Origin: Clavaria fumosa
Lineage: Eukaryota > Basidiomycota > Agaricomycetes > Agaricales > Clavariaceae
Length of the DNA: 64,000 nucleotides
Reading direction: 5' to 3'
Assembly: GCA_951802425.1 (NCBI GenBank)
Contig: OX637804.1
Location: 2,542,001-2,606,000, forward strand
This document shows, one piece after another, positions 53,911 through 64,000 of the stretch (positions are counted from its first letter, which is position 1; each line of letters opens with the position of its first letter). The position numbers and the translations under genes are program-made. The notes under the pieces were generated by a model, which did no database searches, was not told where the DNA came from, and saw nothing but the letters and a program-made list of their open reading frames with translations.

Positions 53911-54355
53911 TGCATACCATTCATACATGGTGTGCAGGAAGTTAAAGGAGCAGTCACTCATGCAATTTCCCACACACAATCTATGAATGGTATGTGGGAG
54001 TTGAAGGAGTCATCACTCCTGCAATTTCCCGCACACCATTCACACATGATGTGCGGGAAGTTTAAGGCGTGGTCATTCTGCAGGTTTCCCGCACACCATA
54101 CGTGAATGGTGTGCGGGAAGTTGACGGAGCAACCACTCCTTCAACTTCCCGCATATCATGCGTGAATGGTGTGCGGGAAGTCGAAGGAGTGGTCGCTCCT
54201 CCAATTTCCCGCACACCATTCACGTATGGTGTGCGGGAAATTGCAGGAATGACCACTCCCTCAACTTCCCGCACACCATTCACATACGGTGTGCGGGAAG
54301 TTGAAGGAGTGGTTGCCCCTGCAATTTCCAGCATAGCATTCACACATGGTATGGG
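53911..54355. repeat. 60-bp palindromic satellite, about 7.4 units
   Basis: The period is exactly 60 bp. Each unit holds two palindromes: TTCCCGCACACCAT with its complement ATGGTGTGCGGGAA around a 6-nt centre (e.g. 54207-54240), and a second around GAAGGAGTGGTC/CTCCTTC. Arms are variably decayed; inner units are best. Because of the symmetry both strands encode a similar 20-residue repeat (GVREVEGVV), which is a by-product. The arms keep a CpG in GTGCGGGAA although the surroundings are CpG-poor. Confidence 0.92.
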
Positions 54356-54361
54356 GACAGG

Positions 54362-54730
54362 CAAACTGACCCAAAGATATCTTACTCTCCTCTATGAGCT
54401 GGATATTCTCTTGCTTTGTCTTCTCAACCAGTTTCATGGCCTCCATGGCCTGTTCAAGTACCTGGATTTTGGCAGTCTGAGTCCTTTGCAGCTTGTGCTT
54501 TGTAATATAAAGGGATGCAGAATGCTCCCTTTCACCCTGGAGTTCTGCTCTGGCATTGCTTAAGGCCAATATTGAGCATTATGCAATGCAGACTCAACAC
54601 CCTCAAACTGCTTGTCAGAGGCAGGCTCTGATGGTCCTACACCTCCCTCCTGTAGTCTCCTGGCATGAGCTGCGAGCAGCTGCTCTCTCTGATCCTGTGA
54701 CCTCTGTGATGCTGAATACTTTGGAGGCAT
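54362..54730 (-). pseudogene. Coiled-coil protein gene fragment
   Basis: It starts at an ATG (54728-54730) with MPPKYSASQRSQDQREQLLA, continues to HNAQYW, then after a one-base frame change LSNARAELQGEREHSASLY and a coiled coil (LEQAMEAMKLVEKTKQEN). It then runs into the palindromic satellite. It resembles, from memory only, a repeat-associated coiled-coil family of Agaricomycetes; no function is assigned. Upstream, 54731-55194 has no recognised feature. Confidence 0.5.
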
Positions 54731-55194
54731 AAATTCAGCCTGTATAGCTGATAAGAGATAATGAGCCAGAAAGCCAAGGTTTTGCCCAGCTGCAATTCAT
54801 CAAGAGATATGAATAAGTGAATATATAGGTTCAGAAAATGGTATAATAGTGCTTACCTAGGTGTTCCAAAGCCCCAAATTCTTCCCCCCAAGTACACACA
54901 GTCCAGTACAAGTCCCTAAAGTGTCAGAAGGTGGTATTCAGCCTGAAATGTAGAGAAAACAGTAATTTATATGATAAGATAGGAAAATATGAAGTTTTGG
55001 AGGCTTACCCTGTGCACACAGAGTGTTTTAAAGTGGGGGGAGAATGAGAGCCAGAGAATGAGGCCACAGAAACCTTGTGGTGTATGCACACAGCCACTGA
55101 CTACATTAACACACAAGTCCAGCAGCATCAAATCTGTAGGCCTCATAGACCTTTTGGGACTTACCTTTGCTGAGAGGAAATGTTCAGAAATCTT

Positions 55195-55312
55195 ATTTGA
55201 ACATTTTGTTCAAGATGGAATCTTTCTAAAGTCTTTGTTATCTAGATAACAACAATATCTCAATAAATAAAGTGTTTTTCAAAGGTCCATCTTGAACAAA
55301 AGTTTCTAAATT
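55195..55312. repeat. Foldback element with about 20-bp arms
   Basis: ATTTTGTTCAAGATGGA (55202-55218) and its near complement TCCATCTTGAACAAAAG (about 55287-55303) flank about 70 AT-rich bases. Arms continue imperfectly. No target duplication could be fixed; it is either a small MITE or a hairpin. Confidence 0.45.
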
Positions 55313-55319
55313 TAATTTC

Positions 55320-56191
55320 AGACTGTCAAGAACAGTGAGGACAAAGTCCCAATGCACAGACCAGGTGTCAATAATGTTGAACTGAGGAGCATGGAGATAC
55401 ATGGGGGGTTCATATACTACTAGGGTAGGGCATAGGGGCTAACTGTGAAACATGAGTATATCAGATATCTATAGCAATTTCACCTGAGGAGTGGGAAGGC
55501 ATGGATGATACATGTAAGACAAAGAATATGTTCCCATGGGTAGTGGGCATCATCCCAATGGTTGCTAATCATAGACTAGCACCAAGGGAAATGCCAGAAG
55601 TAAAGTCCATTTGGTCTGGAAGTCCAATTGATTGGAGCAGAGGAAGCAGAGGTGTGGAATCAGAGTTTGGAGTTTTGGTGCAGAGGTGCAGAGGTGTGGA
55701 GGGAGCAGAAGTGTGGAGGGAGGGCAAAAAAAGTTGGAGATGCTGGGGGGCTGAGAGGACCTATTGTAAGTTCACTCACCCCTCCCTCCTACAAAATTTT
55801 TTATCCTAAGAAGAAATTTTACTAAGGAATTGTCAAGAAGCAGGCTAGAGTAGACAGAAGAGTAGAACAAACAGAGCAAACAAGGAGTGTTGGAGTTGTA
55901 CAAAAGGTAACATTGTATGAACAAGATTTCAGAGTTTTTGCAAGGTCAAGAAAAATCAGAGAATCAAAGTATCAAGGAATCAGAAAAAGCAGAGTTTCAG
56001 AGTTTTGGTATTTGTGAGGACTGGAATAACAAGGAACAGAAGAACATAAGGAGTGTGGGTTTAGATTGGAGGTGCAGATTGGAGGTTTGGATTGGACCTT
56101 TGGCTGTTGCAGCAAGGAGCAGGGCAGGAAGCAGCACAAAGGGCAAGCAAAGGACCAGTTGTATACACAAGGTTGTAGTTTGAATATACTT
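55320..56191 (+). mobile_element. Decayed, truncated copy of the non-autonomous LTR element
   Basis: It aligns in order with 9697-10010 (LTR), 10710-10960 (interior, GGACCTATTGTAAGTTCACTC) and 12440-12552 (GCAGCAAGGAGCA...AATATAC). CGGAG is changed throughout to TGGAG or CAGAG. Both LTR ends are missing. Confidence 0.85.
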
Positions 56192-56199
56192 CTAAAGTC

Positions 56200-56661
56200 T
56201 ATAGGGTCAATATCCCACTAATAGTGCATTGGTGGAAAATCTAAAGAAATATTCATAGCAAGCCTAATACCTAAGATATTGGCATGGGGTTTGCTTCTTC
56301 CTAACCCTAAATCCTACACCAATTCTGTAAAACAAGAATGGTGTAGGATTGTGGGAATTTCAACCCTTAGCTGCCAGGTAAAGCCATAGGCCCCATTCAC
56401 TAGGTCACATGACCTATTCCCCAATTTTCACCAATGCCCCCTTTTCAGGTGATCTTTAGGTACAATATTCCTCAATTCTATTAGGTGCTTGGGATCTGGG
56501 AAACTATTAGGCACAGGATGCCAAAAAAGGCAATATCCACTCCACAAATGGGTTGGAATTAGGTGCCTGAACCATTTTCAATTAGGTGCCAGCACCACAA
56601 AACCACCAATAGGTCAATTTCCACATATCTTATAGGGTCAATATCCCACCAATAGTGCATT
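56200..56661. repeat. 400-bp segment between 31-bp direct repeats
   Basis: TATAGGGTCAATATCCCAC...AATAGTGCATT occurs at 56200-56230 and 56631-56661 (one mismatch). The interior has no frame and contains AATTAGGTGCC words. It could be an insertion with a long target duplication or a partial tandem duplication. Confidence 0.5.
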
Positions 56662-56686
56662 ACCATGCCCTGTGGTCACCATCCCC

Positions 56687-57576
56687 ATGCATCCAGAGTA
56701 TGAGGACCCCAAGATTGTGGCCCTTGCAAGGTGGTTCAAGAGAAGAAGGCACAGGAGGAGGACAAGTGGAAGAAGAGGGAGGAAGTGGATCAGGTGTGGT
56801 GGGAGGAGATGGAGTGGGTGAAGGCAGTGGAGGTGAAGTGGCATGTGGAGGAGATCGCATGAGTGCATGGAGTGGGGCAGAAGCGGAATCCAATGCCAGA
56901 GTCTGAGGTGGAGCGAGGGGTATGCATGCAGTGCTGGCTGTTGTCACTGGGCTGCATGTACCCAAGTGGAGGGCAGGGCACTTCATGTGTTGCCTGTGTG
57001 GGGGTGAAGCAGAAGTGTGTGGGTGGAGAGGCAGAGGGGCTGGAGCAGAAGAGACTCCACTCTGTGAAGTCAAAAAAGGTGGTAGAGGAGGAGGTGGAGG
57101 TGTGGGAGGTGCGGGCTCTGCAAGCAGAGGTGGAGAGGGCAGAAGTGGAGTGGGCGAGGTTGGCAAAGGCCACCCTTGACTTGGTGGCCTGCAGTGTGGC
57201 AGAGTTGGAGGAGTGGAGGAAGGAGGCAAGGGTGGAGAGGAAGGAGTGGAGGGTGGAGCAGAAGGCAGTGGCAGAGGATTGGAGGATCCTCCAAGAGTTT
57301 TTTATGGGGAAGTGGGGGGTGGAGGCAGAGGTGGAGGAGAAAGCAGAGGGAGAGAAGATGGTGGTAGAGTCAGAGGCAGAGATGGAGATGGAGGGAGAGA
57401 AGGAGAAGGAGGATGCAGAGATGGATGCAGAGGTGGAGGTGGAGGCAGAGATGGAGGCAGAGGTGGAGAAGGAGAAAGAGGCAGAGGCAGAGGAGGGGGA
57501 AGTAGGAGCAGAGTCCAGGCTGAAGGAGCCTGAAGGAGTTTTACAAGCATTGCCTGGCTCACCCCCCTCTGCCTAA
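56687..57576 (+). pseudogene. Zn2Cys6-spaced, Glu-rich coiled-coil protein gene, broken
   Basis: It starts MHPEYEDPKIVALARW (ATG 56687) and shifts frame near 56735 to a charged helix, with an in-frame TGA (56860-56862, probably from CGA). Then comes the cluster C-x2-C-x6-C-x10-C-x2-C-x6-C (56923-57018), which is exactly Gal4-type Zn2Cys6 spacing, although few basic residues surround it. After that come a coiled coil (VRALQAEVERAEVEWARL) and a Glu-rich tail to TAA 57574-57576. Similar Cys-cluster coiled-coil proteins are, from memory, common in Agaricomycete repeats. Role unknown. Confidence 0.55.
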
Positions 57577-57597
57577 TATATATATATATATATATTA
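57577..57597. repeat. AT microsatellite
   Basis: (TA)n directly after the stop codon, followed by pyrimidine/AT-rich TTTATC repeats to 57665 and a T homopolymer near 57791-57807. 57598-57889 has no gene. Confidence 0.9.
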
Positions 57598-57889
57598 TCT
57601 ACTTATTTATTGTTTCTTTTTTTATCTTTTATCTTTTCTTTTATAAAATTTATCTTTTATCTTTTGAACTTGAGTGAAAGTAAGCAGTGTGAAAACAGAA
57701 AATGAGGTAAAGTGGAACAGAGAAACAGAAGAAAAGTCCAGAGTTGGACTTGATGAAATAAAATTTCAGAGTTTTTTGGAGAAGAACAAAGGTTTTTTTT
57801 TTTTTTTGGGATTCAGAGAAAGTGGAGAAAGCAGAGAGGAGAGACAGAGAGACAAGGAGACAGAGAGACAGATCAAAGGGAATTGAGAG

Positions 57890-58532
57890 GTCCAGGCTTG
57901 TTCAGATATGCATGGATGGAAGTCCAAAACAGCCTCAGAGGTGTGTACAAGGTCTGTAGCTGGTAACCAAGATGTTTCCTCATTGGTCCCACTGCACCAA
58001 GTAAAGGAGTTTGCAGGTGTGGTGTTTGTTGATCTTGGAGTTAGAAATGTGGAAGACAGGGTGGACCACTCACATGGCTTCAGGGAGTTGGAGTATGAAG
58101 GGATGCAAGCCAGCCTCTCCAATGATCTCGAAAGGTCCAAGGAACCTTTCAGAGAGCTTCTGGGATGGTCTGGTGGTATGGAAAAACTTTGCCTTAATGT
58201 AGACTTGGTTTCCAACCTTAAACCTCAGTGCCAGAGCCCGATGGGTGTCTGCTGGACCTTGATAGTGACATTGTGCATTGGCAATGTGGGTATGGAGTTC
58301 TTGGTGGAGCTCATCCAAGTCCACAGCAAGTTCTCAGGCACAAACCAAGATTACTTCATGTTCAGGGTACACCAATATGTTCAGATGATAGCCCTTGTTT
58401 GCAAAGAATGGAGAAACCCCAGTAGTGGCACTCAGAGCATTGTTGTAGGCAAACTCCACTAGAGGCAGCAGTTCAGACCAGTTGTCCTGCTGGTAATTGC
58501 AGTAACAACAGAGGTATTGTTCCAATGTCTGG
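57890..58532 (-). pseudogene. Chromodomain and integrase C-terminus, element E
   Basis: On the minus strand: NHYQ-type linker, HQELHTHIANAQ, LRFKVGNQVYIKAKFF, RPSQKLSERFLGPFEII, VHPVFHISNSKI, KLLYLVQW and, shifted, TNEETSWLPATDLVHTSEAV. This is the post-core region and chromodomain of a Tf1/MAGGY-like integrase. CpG-poor with several stops (some CGx to TGx). Confidence 0.75.
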
Positions 58533-59222
58533 TTAGTGCTCTGTTTGTCTGTTGCCCTCCAGATGATATCTGGAGGTAAAGTGCAAAGTCATATCAAGGA
58601 CTTTGCCCAATGAGCAGAAGAAATGGGAGACAAACTCAGAGCCACAATCAGAGGTGACATGTGACAGAACTCCATGTTTTGAAAAGATGTGAGGTATGAA
58701 CAGGCAAGCCAACTCTGTGGAGTTCACTTTGTTGGTTGTTGGGATGAAAATCCCCTGCTTCATAAACCTATCAACAACCACCAAGATTGTGGTAAAACCA
58801 GAGCTCTTGGGGAGTTGCTCAATGAAATCCATCGAGATGGAATTCCACAGTTTCTCAGGTATGGGCAGCTGCTTAAGCATTTCATATGGCTTATGCTGAG
58901 GGGCTTTCACCCTACCACAAGTTGTGCAAGATTTGCAAAAGTCTGATACAAATCCTTGGAGTTTTGGCCAGGAATAGTCCCTGAAGACCAAGGCCATAGT
59001 CTTGGTCCAACCAAAATGTTCAGCAAGCGGGTGATCATGTCTTGCATGTAAAATGCAGAATTGGAGGTCATCAACATCTGGTACATAAATCTGTCTGCAC
59101 TCACAGAGAAGTCCATTGTTGTCCATGGAGTTCAAGCAGAGGTCCTGCAGAATTGGAGTGATCACAGGATCAAGCAAGAGTCCAAACCAGATATCCTCAC
59201 AGAGTTGATTATTGTCAATCAC
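58533..59222 (-). pseudogene. Integrase zinc finger and catalytic core, element E
   Basis: It has the finger HDHPLAEHFG...CKSCTTC, the core with S-M-D-F-I, TSDCGSEFVSHFF (the usual SDRGSEF with Arg changed to Cys, a CpG transition) and QTEH ending at a stop. The three acidic residues are still present. It is one of the longest open pieces of this element. Confidence 0.8.
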
Positions 59223-59299
59223 GAATGAGGCACATGCATGTAGTGCAGCACATAGAGCAATGAAGCTTGGAGTGATGAAATCAATTGTCCACCAGTGAA

Positions 59300-60400
59300 C
59301 ATTGGCTAGAGATTCTGTGGATTGATGCAGGCATGATCACTATCCACCTCTTTGGGATAGACATCCCAATGTCTAGTCAACATCAGGTTTCATTCCAAGG
59401 TGACTGGGGCAGAATCAGATCATGAAATTGAACTGGGAGAGGAACTTCAACCACCTGGCTTGACACCAGGTGAGCAGGCAGACCATGGAGAAATACTCAA
59501 GGTTCTTGTGGTCAGTAACAATGTTGACCAGAGTTTCAGAACCTTCGAGATAATGCCTCCAAGTGGTAAATGCCCAGGGTGTGGAAATGAAAAGTGATAG
59601 GATGGACTTCACTGTCGGAGGTGACCGTAGAGAGAATCATGGAAACAGCATAGTCTGAGGTGTTGGTTTTGACTATAAGCAGAGCTCCAGGGATAAAGTG
59701 TGAGAGGATCAGCATGGAGGAGAACACAGTTTGTAGAGAGTCAAAAGTGGACTGGCAGTTGTCAGACCAATGCCACTGTATGTTCTTATAAGTGAGGCAG
59801 TTCATTGGAGAGACAACATTGGAGTAGCCATGGATGAAACAGCAATAGAAATTGGCAAATCCAAGGAAGGACTGTACATCTTTGACCTTCTGCGGAGTGG
59901 GCCATTCCTGTATAGCTTTAACTTTAGTTGTTTCCATAGAAGGTCCAGCTGGAGATAAGACAAATCCAAGGTACTCCATGGTCTCAGCATGAAATTCACA
60001 CTTAGCTGGGTTCAGGAAGAGACTGTTCTTCTGGAGCCTTTGGAGTACCTCTCAGACATGTTCATACATGTTGTTCTGGGTCCTCAGAGTAGATGAGGAT
60101 GTCATCAAGATAGACAACCATGAACATGTCAAGGAGGTCAGAGAAGACATTGTTCATGAAATGCTGGAAAATGGTGGGTGTGTTTGTGAGCCCAAAGGGC
60201 ATCACACCATTTGAAGGACCCATATTGGGTGCAGAATATGGTCTTCCATTCATCACCCTCAGCAATATGGACCAGGTGGTATGCATGTTGGAGGTCAAGT
60301 TTAGTGTAGATTTGGGCTTTTCCTGGAACATCAAGAAGATCTTTGGTTAGCAGAAGTGGATAATGGTCCTTTTTGGTCACTTTATTGAGACCATGGAAAT
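59300..60400 (-). pseudogene. RT and RNase H, element E
   Basis: RT pieces: [52 protein letters not shown] (YLDD intact, about 60070-60100), EYLGFVLSPAGPSM. RNase H reads ALLIVKTNTSDYAVSMIL and VNIVTDHKNLEYF. The first RNase H acidic residue region NTSDYA is kept. The frame is broken several times. 59223-59299 is a decayed linker. Confidence 0.8.
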
Positions 60401-61015
60401 CAACACAGTGTCAGAGTGTTCCATTCTTTTTCTGGATGAAGAGCACAGGTGCTCCATGTGGAGAATGGCTCAGACATATGGATCTGATGCAGAGATGCTC
60501 ATCCAGAAACTTGTGGAGTTCACTGAGTTCAGACTGCAACAAAGGATAGACTATACCTGGCAGAAGAGATTGCCCCTCCAGATGGTTGGTGCAGAGCCAG
60601 GGTGTCTGCCTTCTTTTTACTGAAGATGTCCAGAAAATCCCTGTACTCCTCTGGGACAGAGAGGAGATCCTCCTGGGTGGTGTCAAGGACGTGCTGCAGA
60701 TGATGGTTGAGCCAAAGCACATGGAATGGAGACAGACAGAGAGACAGAGGTGGACAAAGGGACAGAATGGAGAGTGCTGGCCAGTGCACCCTCCAGGACA
60801 GATTCCAGAGTTTTTTTCTCATTTATAGATGGTCTGGGTGTTATCTGGGCAGTAGTCCAGTCAACCAGCAGGTTGCGTTGGAACAGCCAATTCATTCCCA
60901 AGATCACATCACATGAGGGGTCAAGATCAGTAAGATGTTAGTCAGATCCATGGGGGAGAGCTGAATGGAGAGCTGGACTGCTTTGGTAACCCAGATGGAG
61001 GTGCCTTGTGAACTA
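60401..61015 (-). pseudogene. Protease end and protease-RT linker, element E
   Basis: MILGMNWLFQRNLLVDWTT marks the protease end (60850-60907). EEYRDFLDIFSKKKADTLALH (about 60620-60690) is the segment before RT. The protease active site lies beyond the break at about 61015, where plus-strand element F begins. CpG-poor. No LTR of E was found. Confidence 0.7.
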
Positions 61016-61019
61016 CTTG

Positions 61020-61606
61020 CCATTTCCAGAGATGTCCGCAAAAAGATGAAGGATATGGTCACTGCCCGCCATGTTCTGGTCACGGTCTCTGCACTGCAGG
61101 ATACACTCTACACAAATGTTACGGCTCCGGACACCTCCGATCTCGTTGTGGCAGTCGATGCCGCTCCGCTCCGCATTGTAGAAGGCATATTGGATGGTCG
61201 AATCGCTGTGGAGTGCCTTCTCGACCAGGGAAGTTCGATTGTAGCAATGCGGCGAGACGTCTGGGAGAAACTTGGCAATCCACTACACTCTGAACACGTT
61301 ATTCACATGGAATCCTCTCATGGTACCATTGCTCTGATGCTCAGACTCATCAAAAATTCCCCTTTACAGATCGGTCTGTGCACGTTCCATGTTCAAATGC
61401 AAGTGGCAGACACACTGCCCTGCGAGGTTCTTGTCAGACGACCATTTTTTATGCTAACTGGCTCGCAAACAATCGATCATCCCCATGGGGCCCAGGACCT
61501 CATTCTAAATGATCCAAACACAGGAGAACGAATCATAGTGCCAACAAAAGAGCGAATCCCGATCTGCAAAACATTGAAGAATAAGAAACCGCATCCGGAT
61601 TTTTGA
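61020..61606 (+). pseudogene. Protease domain, element F
   Basis: A plus-strand frame with VECLLDQGSSIVAMRRDVW (active site D-Q-G-S-S), FHVQMQVADTLPCEVLVRRPFF and LILNDPNTGERI, a retropepsin-type domain of a second basidiomycete gypsy lineage. The frame ends at TGA 61604-61606; coding-like sequence continues in another frame to 61805. CpG is frequent compared with element E. Confidence 0.75.
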
Positions 61607-61805
61607 TGGCTGGAGCCTCGAACATCCGCAAATCTATGGACTCACCTCTGATCAATGTGGACATGGAAACTATACCCAAATACGAGACTCCAGCCATCTT
61701 TTCCACTTCCGTTCAGAATTCCTCATCATCTCTTTGTAAATCTAGCCCCTCTTGATCCTTGTATCAGTGTCTTGGACATTTCTCTCGATTCTGTTGATTC
61801 CCCAG

Positions 61806-62712
61806 TGTAGTAGGCTGTACAGGTGTTGGCTGCAAATAGATGTTCGTGGCCGGGTTCTTCAGGGGGTCTTATTACACAATGGGTACACTAGACAGAACCT
61901 TGGAGGATGTGGAGGTTGAGTGTAAAAAGGTTCAGAGAGTGAAAATATACGTTGTCCGGAGTATCCGGTATCGGATCCGATAGAGTCCGATGTTTGGATC
62001 GAAGGTTGGAGGGGCCAGCAACGACGAAGGCCAGCGGATCAATAGGTACGACGAAGGGTGAGCTTGCTAAAAATCACAGCACGATGTGGGCGTTCAAAAA
62101 GCTGGATTTCCATATAGTCCGAAGTGTGCTTAAGTACAGTTCTGTAAGTACGGCAAATTGGAATGTATGGAAATGTCCGGAAAACATATGGAACAGCGCC
62201 ATGTCGCGTGAAGGGTTATATGGAGGAGTTATATCACAAGGGAATTGAGTAGCTCAGAGGAATGAAATGTCCGATGTCCGGACCGCTCGTAAACTGAAGG
62301 AAAGTGGGGCTGGTACAGCAAAGGGGTATTAGGAACAATGGGCAAAGTACTGCAAAGGGTTTGAAACGTTCAAATGATTGAATGGTTGAAAGGGATCACA
62401 ATATGAAATTTACAGCATGTTATATGAAATAAAGGAATGGGAATGGAATAGTGAGTATGTCGAGCGCTGACCATGCTGGAGTGATGAAATAGAAAGGCGT
62501 GGGCGGTGTGTGAGACCTGCGGGCTGTGATCGTCACGGGGGATTGAAGACCGGGGAGTCCGATATCGAATATATATCAGATGCTATTGGATGTTATCGGA
62601 CGGTGTCGGATGGTTATCAGATCGTATCGCACGTAATTGCCTTGGATCGCAAAATATCCGGATAGTCGGTTTCTGTCATATTTCCGTGTTTAGACCACAT
62701 ATAATCCTTACA
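61806..62712 (-). mobile_element. Antisense solo LTR inside element F
   Basis: 907 bp. On the minus strand it starts TGTAAGGATTATATG and ends CAGCCTACTACA. It matches the 28874-29791 LTR in reverse, including the TCCGGATATTTTGCGAT region. Flanks CCAG (61802-61805) and CCGG (62713-62716) fit a 4-bp target duplication with one CG-to-CA change. Confidence 0.82.
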
Positions 62713-64000
62713 CCGGTCGCTACCAAATGTGAACTGACACATCCGAATATCGCATATCCCCTGTACAACAATTCCTCCGAAATGAAGGTCCTGTCTACAG
62801 ATGCCATTTTGCCAGTTTACTTAGGAAAGAAATATAAGAAGGTGGCGAACTGCATCAATCCAATCAAAGCGACAGTACCCGAAGAATTCTGTATTGTCTG
62901 ACGATGGCATCCAGACCCCCTAGCCGATATACCGACTCTTCCAACACACCCCCCCGATTTCACCCCCAGTCTCTGATATACTCAAGACCAGAAAGATGCG
63001 CATAACACAAACCCCACCGGATTCTTATGGCCGGAGGAAGAAGAACTTGTTCACTATCTTATCAAAGCCCAGGAAGATGCCTTCGCTTGGATGGAGACTG
63101 AAAAAGGACGATTCAACGCAAAATACTTTGATCCAATTATCATCCCAACAGTCAAACATGTCCCCTGGATTTTCAAAAATATACTGATTCCCCCTGGCAT
63201 CTACAATGAAGTCCTAAAGGTTATCTGAGAAAAGATAGCAGCTGGAGTCTACGAAGAATCCAATTCATCTTATCAGTCCCAGTGGTTTTGTGTGTTAAAG
63301 AAAGATGGAAAGTCCCTCCGACTCGTACACAACCTCCAGCCATTGAACAAAGTCACTATCAGCAACTCGGCAGTTCCCCCAATAATGGAGGTTTTTGCAG
63401 AATCATTTGCTGGACGCGGATGCTACGGATCACTCGATTTATTTGTCTCCTTCGATCAACAGTCTCTCGATGAGTGAAGCCGAGACCTTACCACATTTCA
63501 AACCCCTCTCGGAGTCAAACGGCTCACTTGCGTCCTGATGGGATACACCAACGTGACGCAAATTATGCATGGAGACATCACGCATATCTTGCAAGATGAA
63601 ATTCCGCATGTCACCATCCCATTTGTAGATGATGTAGCAATTAAGGGCCCAGAAACCCGATACAAGCTTCCGGATGGCACTTACAAGACGATCCCGGAGA
63701 ATCCGCAAATATGGCAGTTTGTTTGGGAGCATTTAAATAATGTCAACCGGGTGCTCCAACGAATCAAGAAAGTCGGAGGAACCATTAATGGCAAGAAAAC
63801 AACAATTTGCACCCCCGAAACAATAGTTACTGGACACATGTGCACATATGAAGGGCAAGTTCCGGATGCTTCCAATGTTCAGCGTATTCGAGACTGGCCT
63901 CCATGTGAAACACTCACAGATGTCCGATCATTTGCAGACTACTCCAGATATTCATTAAAAACTATGCAGTACTTGCCTGACCACTCATCAATCTGACTTG
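62713..64000 (+). pseudogene. Reverse transcriptase of element F, continuing past the window
   Basis: After decayed linker sequence (62713-63200), RT reads IAAGVYEESNSSYQSQWFCV, LKKDGKSLRLVHNLQPLN, GCYGSLDLFVSFD, SRDLTTFQTPLG, LMGYTNVTQIMHGD and the catalytic block F-V-D-D (63622-63633, usual form F/Y-x-D-D), then ENPQIWQFVWEHLNNVNRVL and GHMCTYEGQVPD. In-frame TGAs at 63226-63228 and 63475-63477 stand where Arg or another CGA codon is expected. Near 63930 a short deletion follows DVRSF. The element runs off the right edge. Confidence 0.82.

Noticed and set aside
53911..54355. CRISPR-like array
   Set aside because: The period is constant at 60 bp but there are no unique spacers: both halves of each unit are themselves repeated palindromes, and the surroundings are eukaryotic retrotransposons with no cas genes.
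53967..54359. 164-codon repeat protein on plus and its 100-codon mirror on minus
   Set aside because: Both arise from the palindromic 60-bp satellite; symmetry alone makes both strands open.
61806..62712. LTR belonging to element F
   Set aside because: It is antisense, interrupts F between protease and RT, has its own 4-bp flanking match and matches the solo LTR in element B.
1..64000. tRNA, rRNA or host housekeeping genes
   Set aside because: I looked for such signals on both strands and found none I could support; all long coding matches are retroelement proteins or repeat-associated fragments.

Overview
The window is a repeat-only, heterochromatin-like stretch of a filamentous fungus, most likely an Agaricomycete (Basidiomycota). 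I infer this from several chromodomain Ty3/gypsy families with basidiomycete-type Gag, protease, RT and integrase, a Ty1/copia remnant, hAT-type MITEs, and strong CpG loss (CG to TG/CA) in the older copies, the signature of cytosine methylation. I found no tRNA, rRNA or host housekeeping gene. Nearly everything is retrotransposons nested in one another, segmental duplications of them, and satellites.

Layout. 1-3080: minus-strand gypsy element R1 (protease, Gag, 5' LTR) with a textbook -1 frameshift signal. 3081-3733: one unit of a 651-bp repeat. 3734-8840: gypsy element B (leader, gag, protease, start of RT). 8841-14492: three tandem 651-bp units, the first split by a 4.05-kb non-autonomous LTR element (9344-13395) with a 5-bp target duplication. 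14497-16170: an LTR scrap and a decayed copia fragment. 16501-21190: CpG-depleted, internally deleted minus-strand copy of element A. 22424-25511: 655-bp satellite. 25512-39339: second copy of the 3734-7795 block, carrying a solo LTR (28874-29791) and the best-preserved element of the window, gypsy A (30164-39072). 39380-40106: another solo LTR. 40348-43113: internally deleted CpG-poor gypsy element C with two hAT-like MITEs. 43266-53699: second copy of the 15512-21972 block, with a fuller but partly inverted element A. 53911-54355: 60-bp palindromic satellite. 54362-57602: two gene fragments, a decayed copy of the non-autonomous LTR element and simple repeats. 57890-61015: decayed minus-strand gypsy E. 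61020-64000: gypsy F (protease, RT), split by an antisense solo LTR.

Element A carries gag, zinc knuckle plus protease, RT-RNase H-integrase-chromodomain, and downstream of pol an extra long ORF (ORF3, 36411-38549) of unknown function that is also present in both decayed copies. Gag to protease is a -1 frame change beside a possible slip site. Protease to RT is a UGA-CUA stop shared by all three copies. R1 has a GGGTTTT slip site, a 5-nt spacer and a bulged hairpin at its Gag-Pol overlap. I consider ORF3 and these recoding signals the most promising material for undescribed biology. The duplicated blocks supply empty insertion sites, so target duplications and the order of events can be read from the sequence itself. 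Limits: all comparisons were made by eye within this window, and the large duplications could in part be assembly artefacts.
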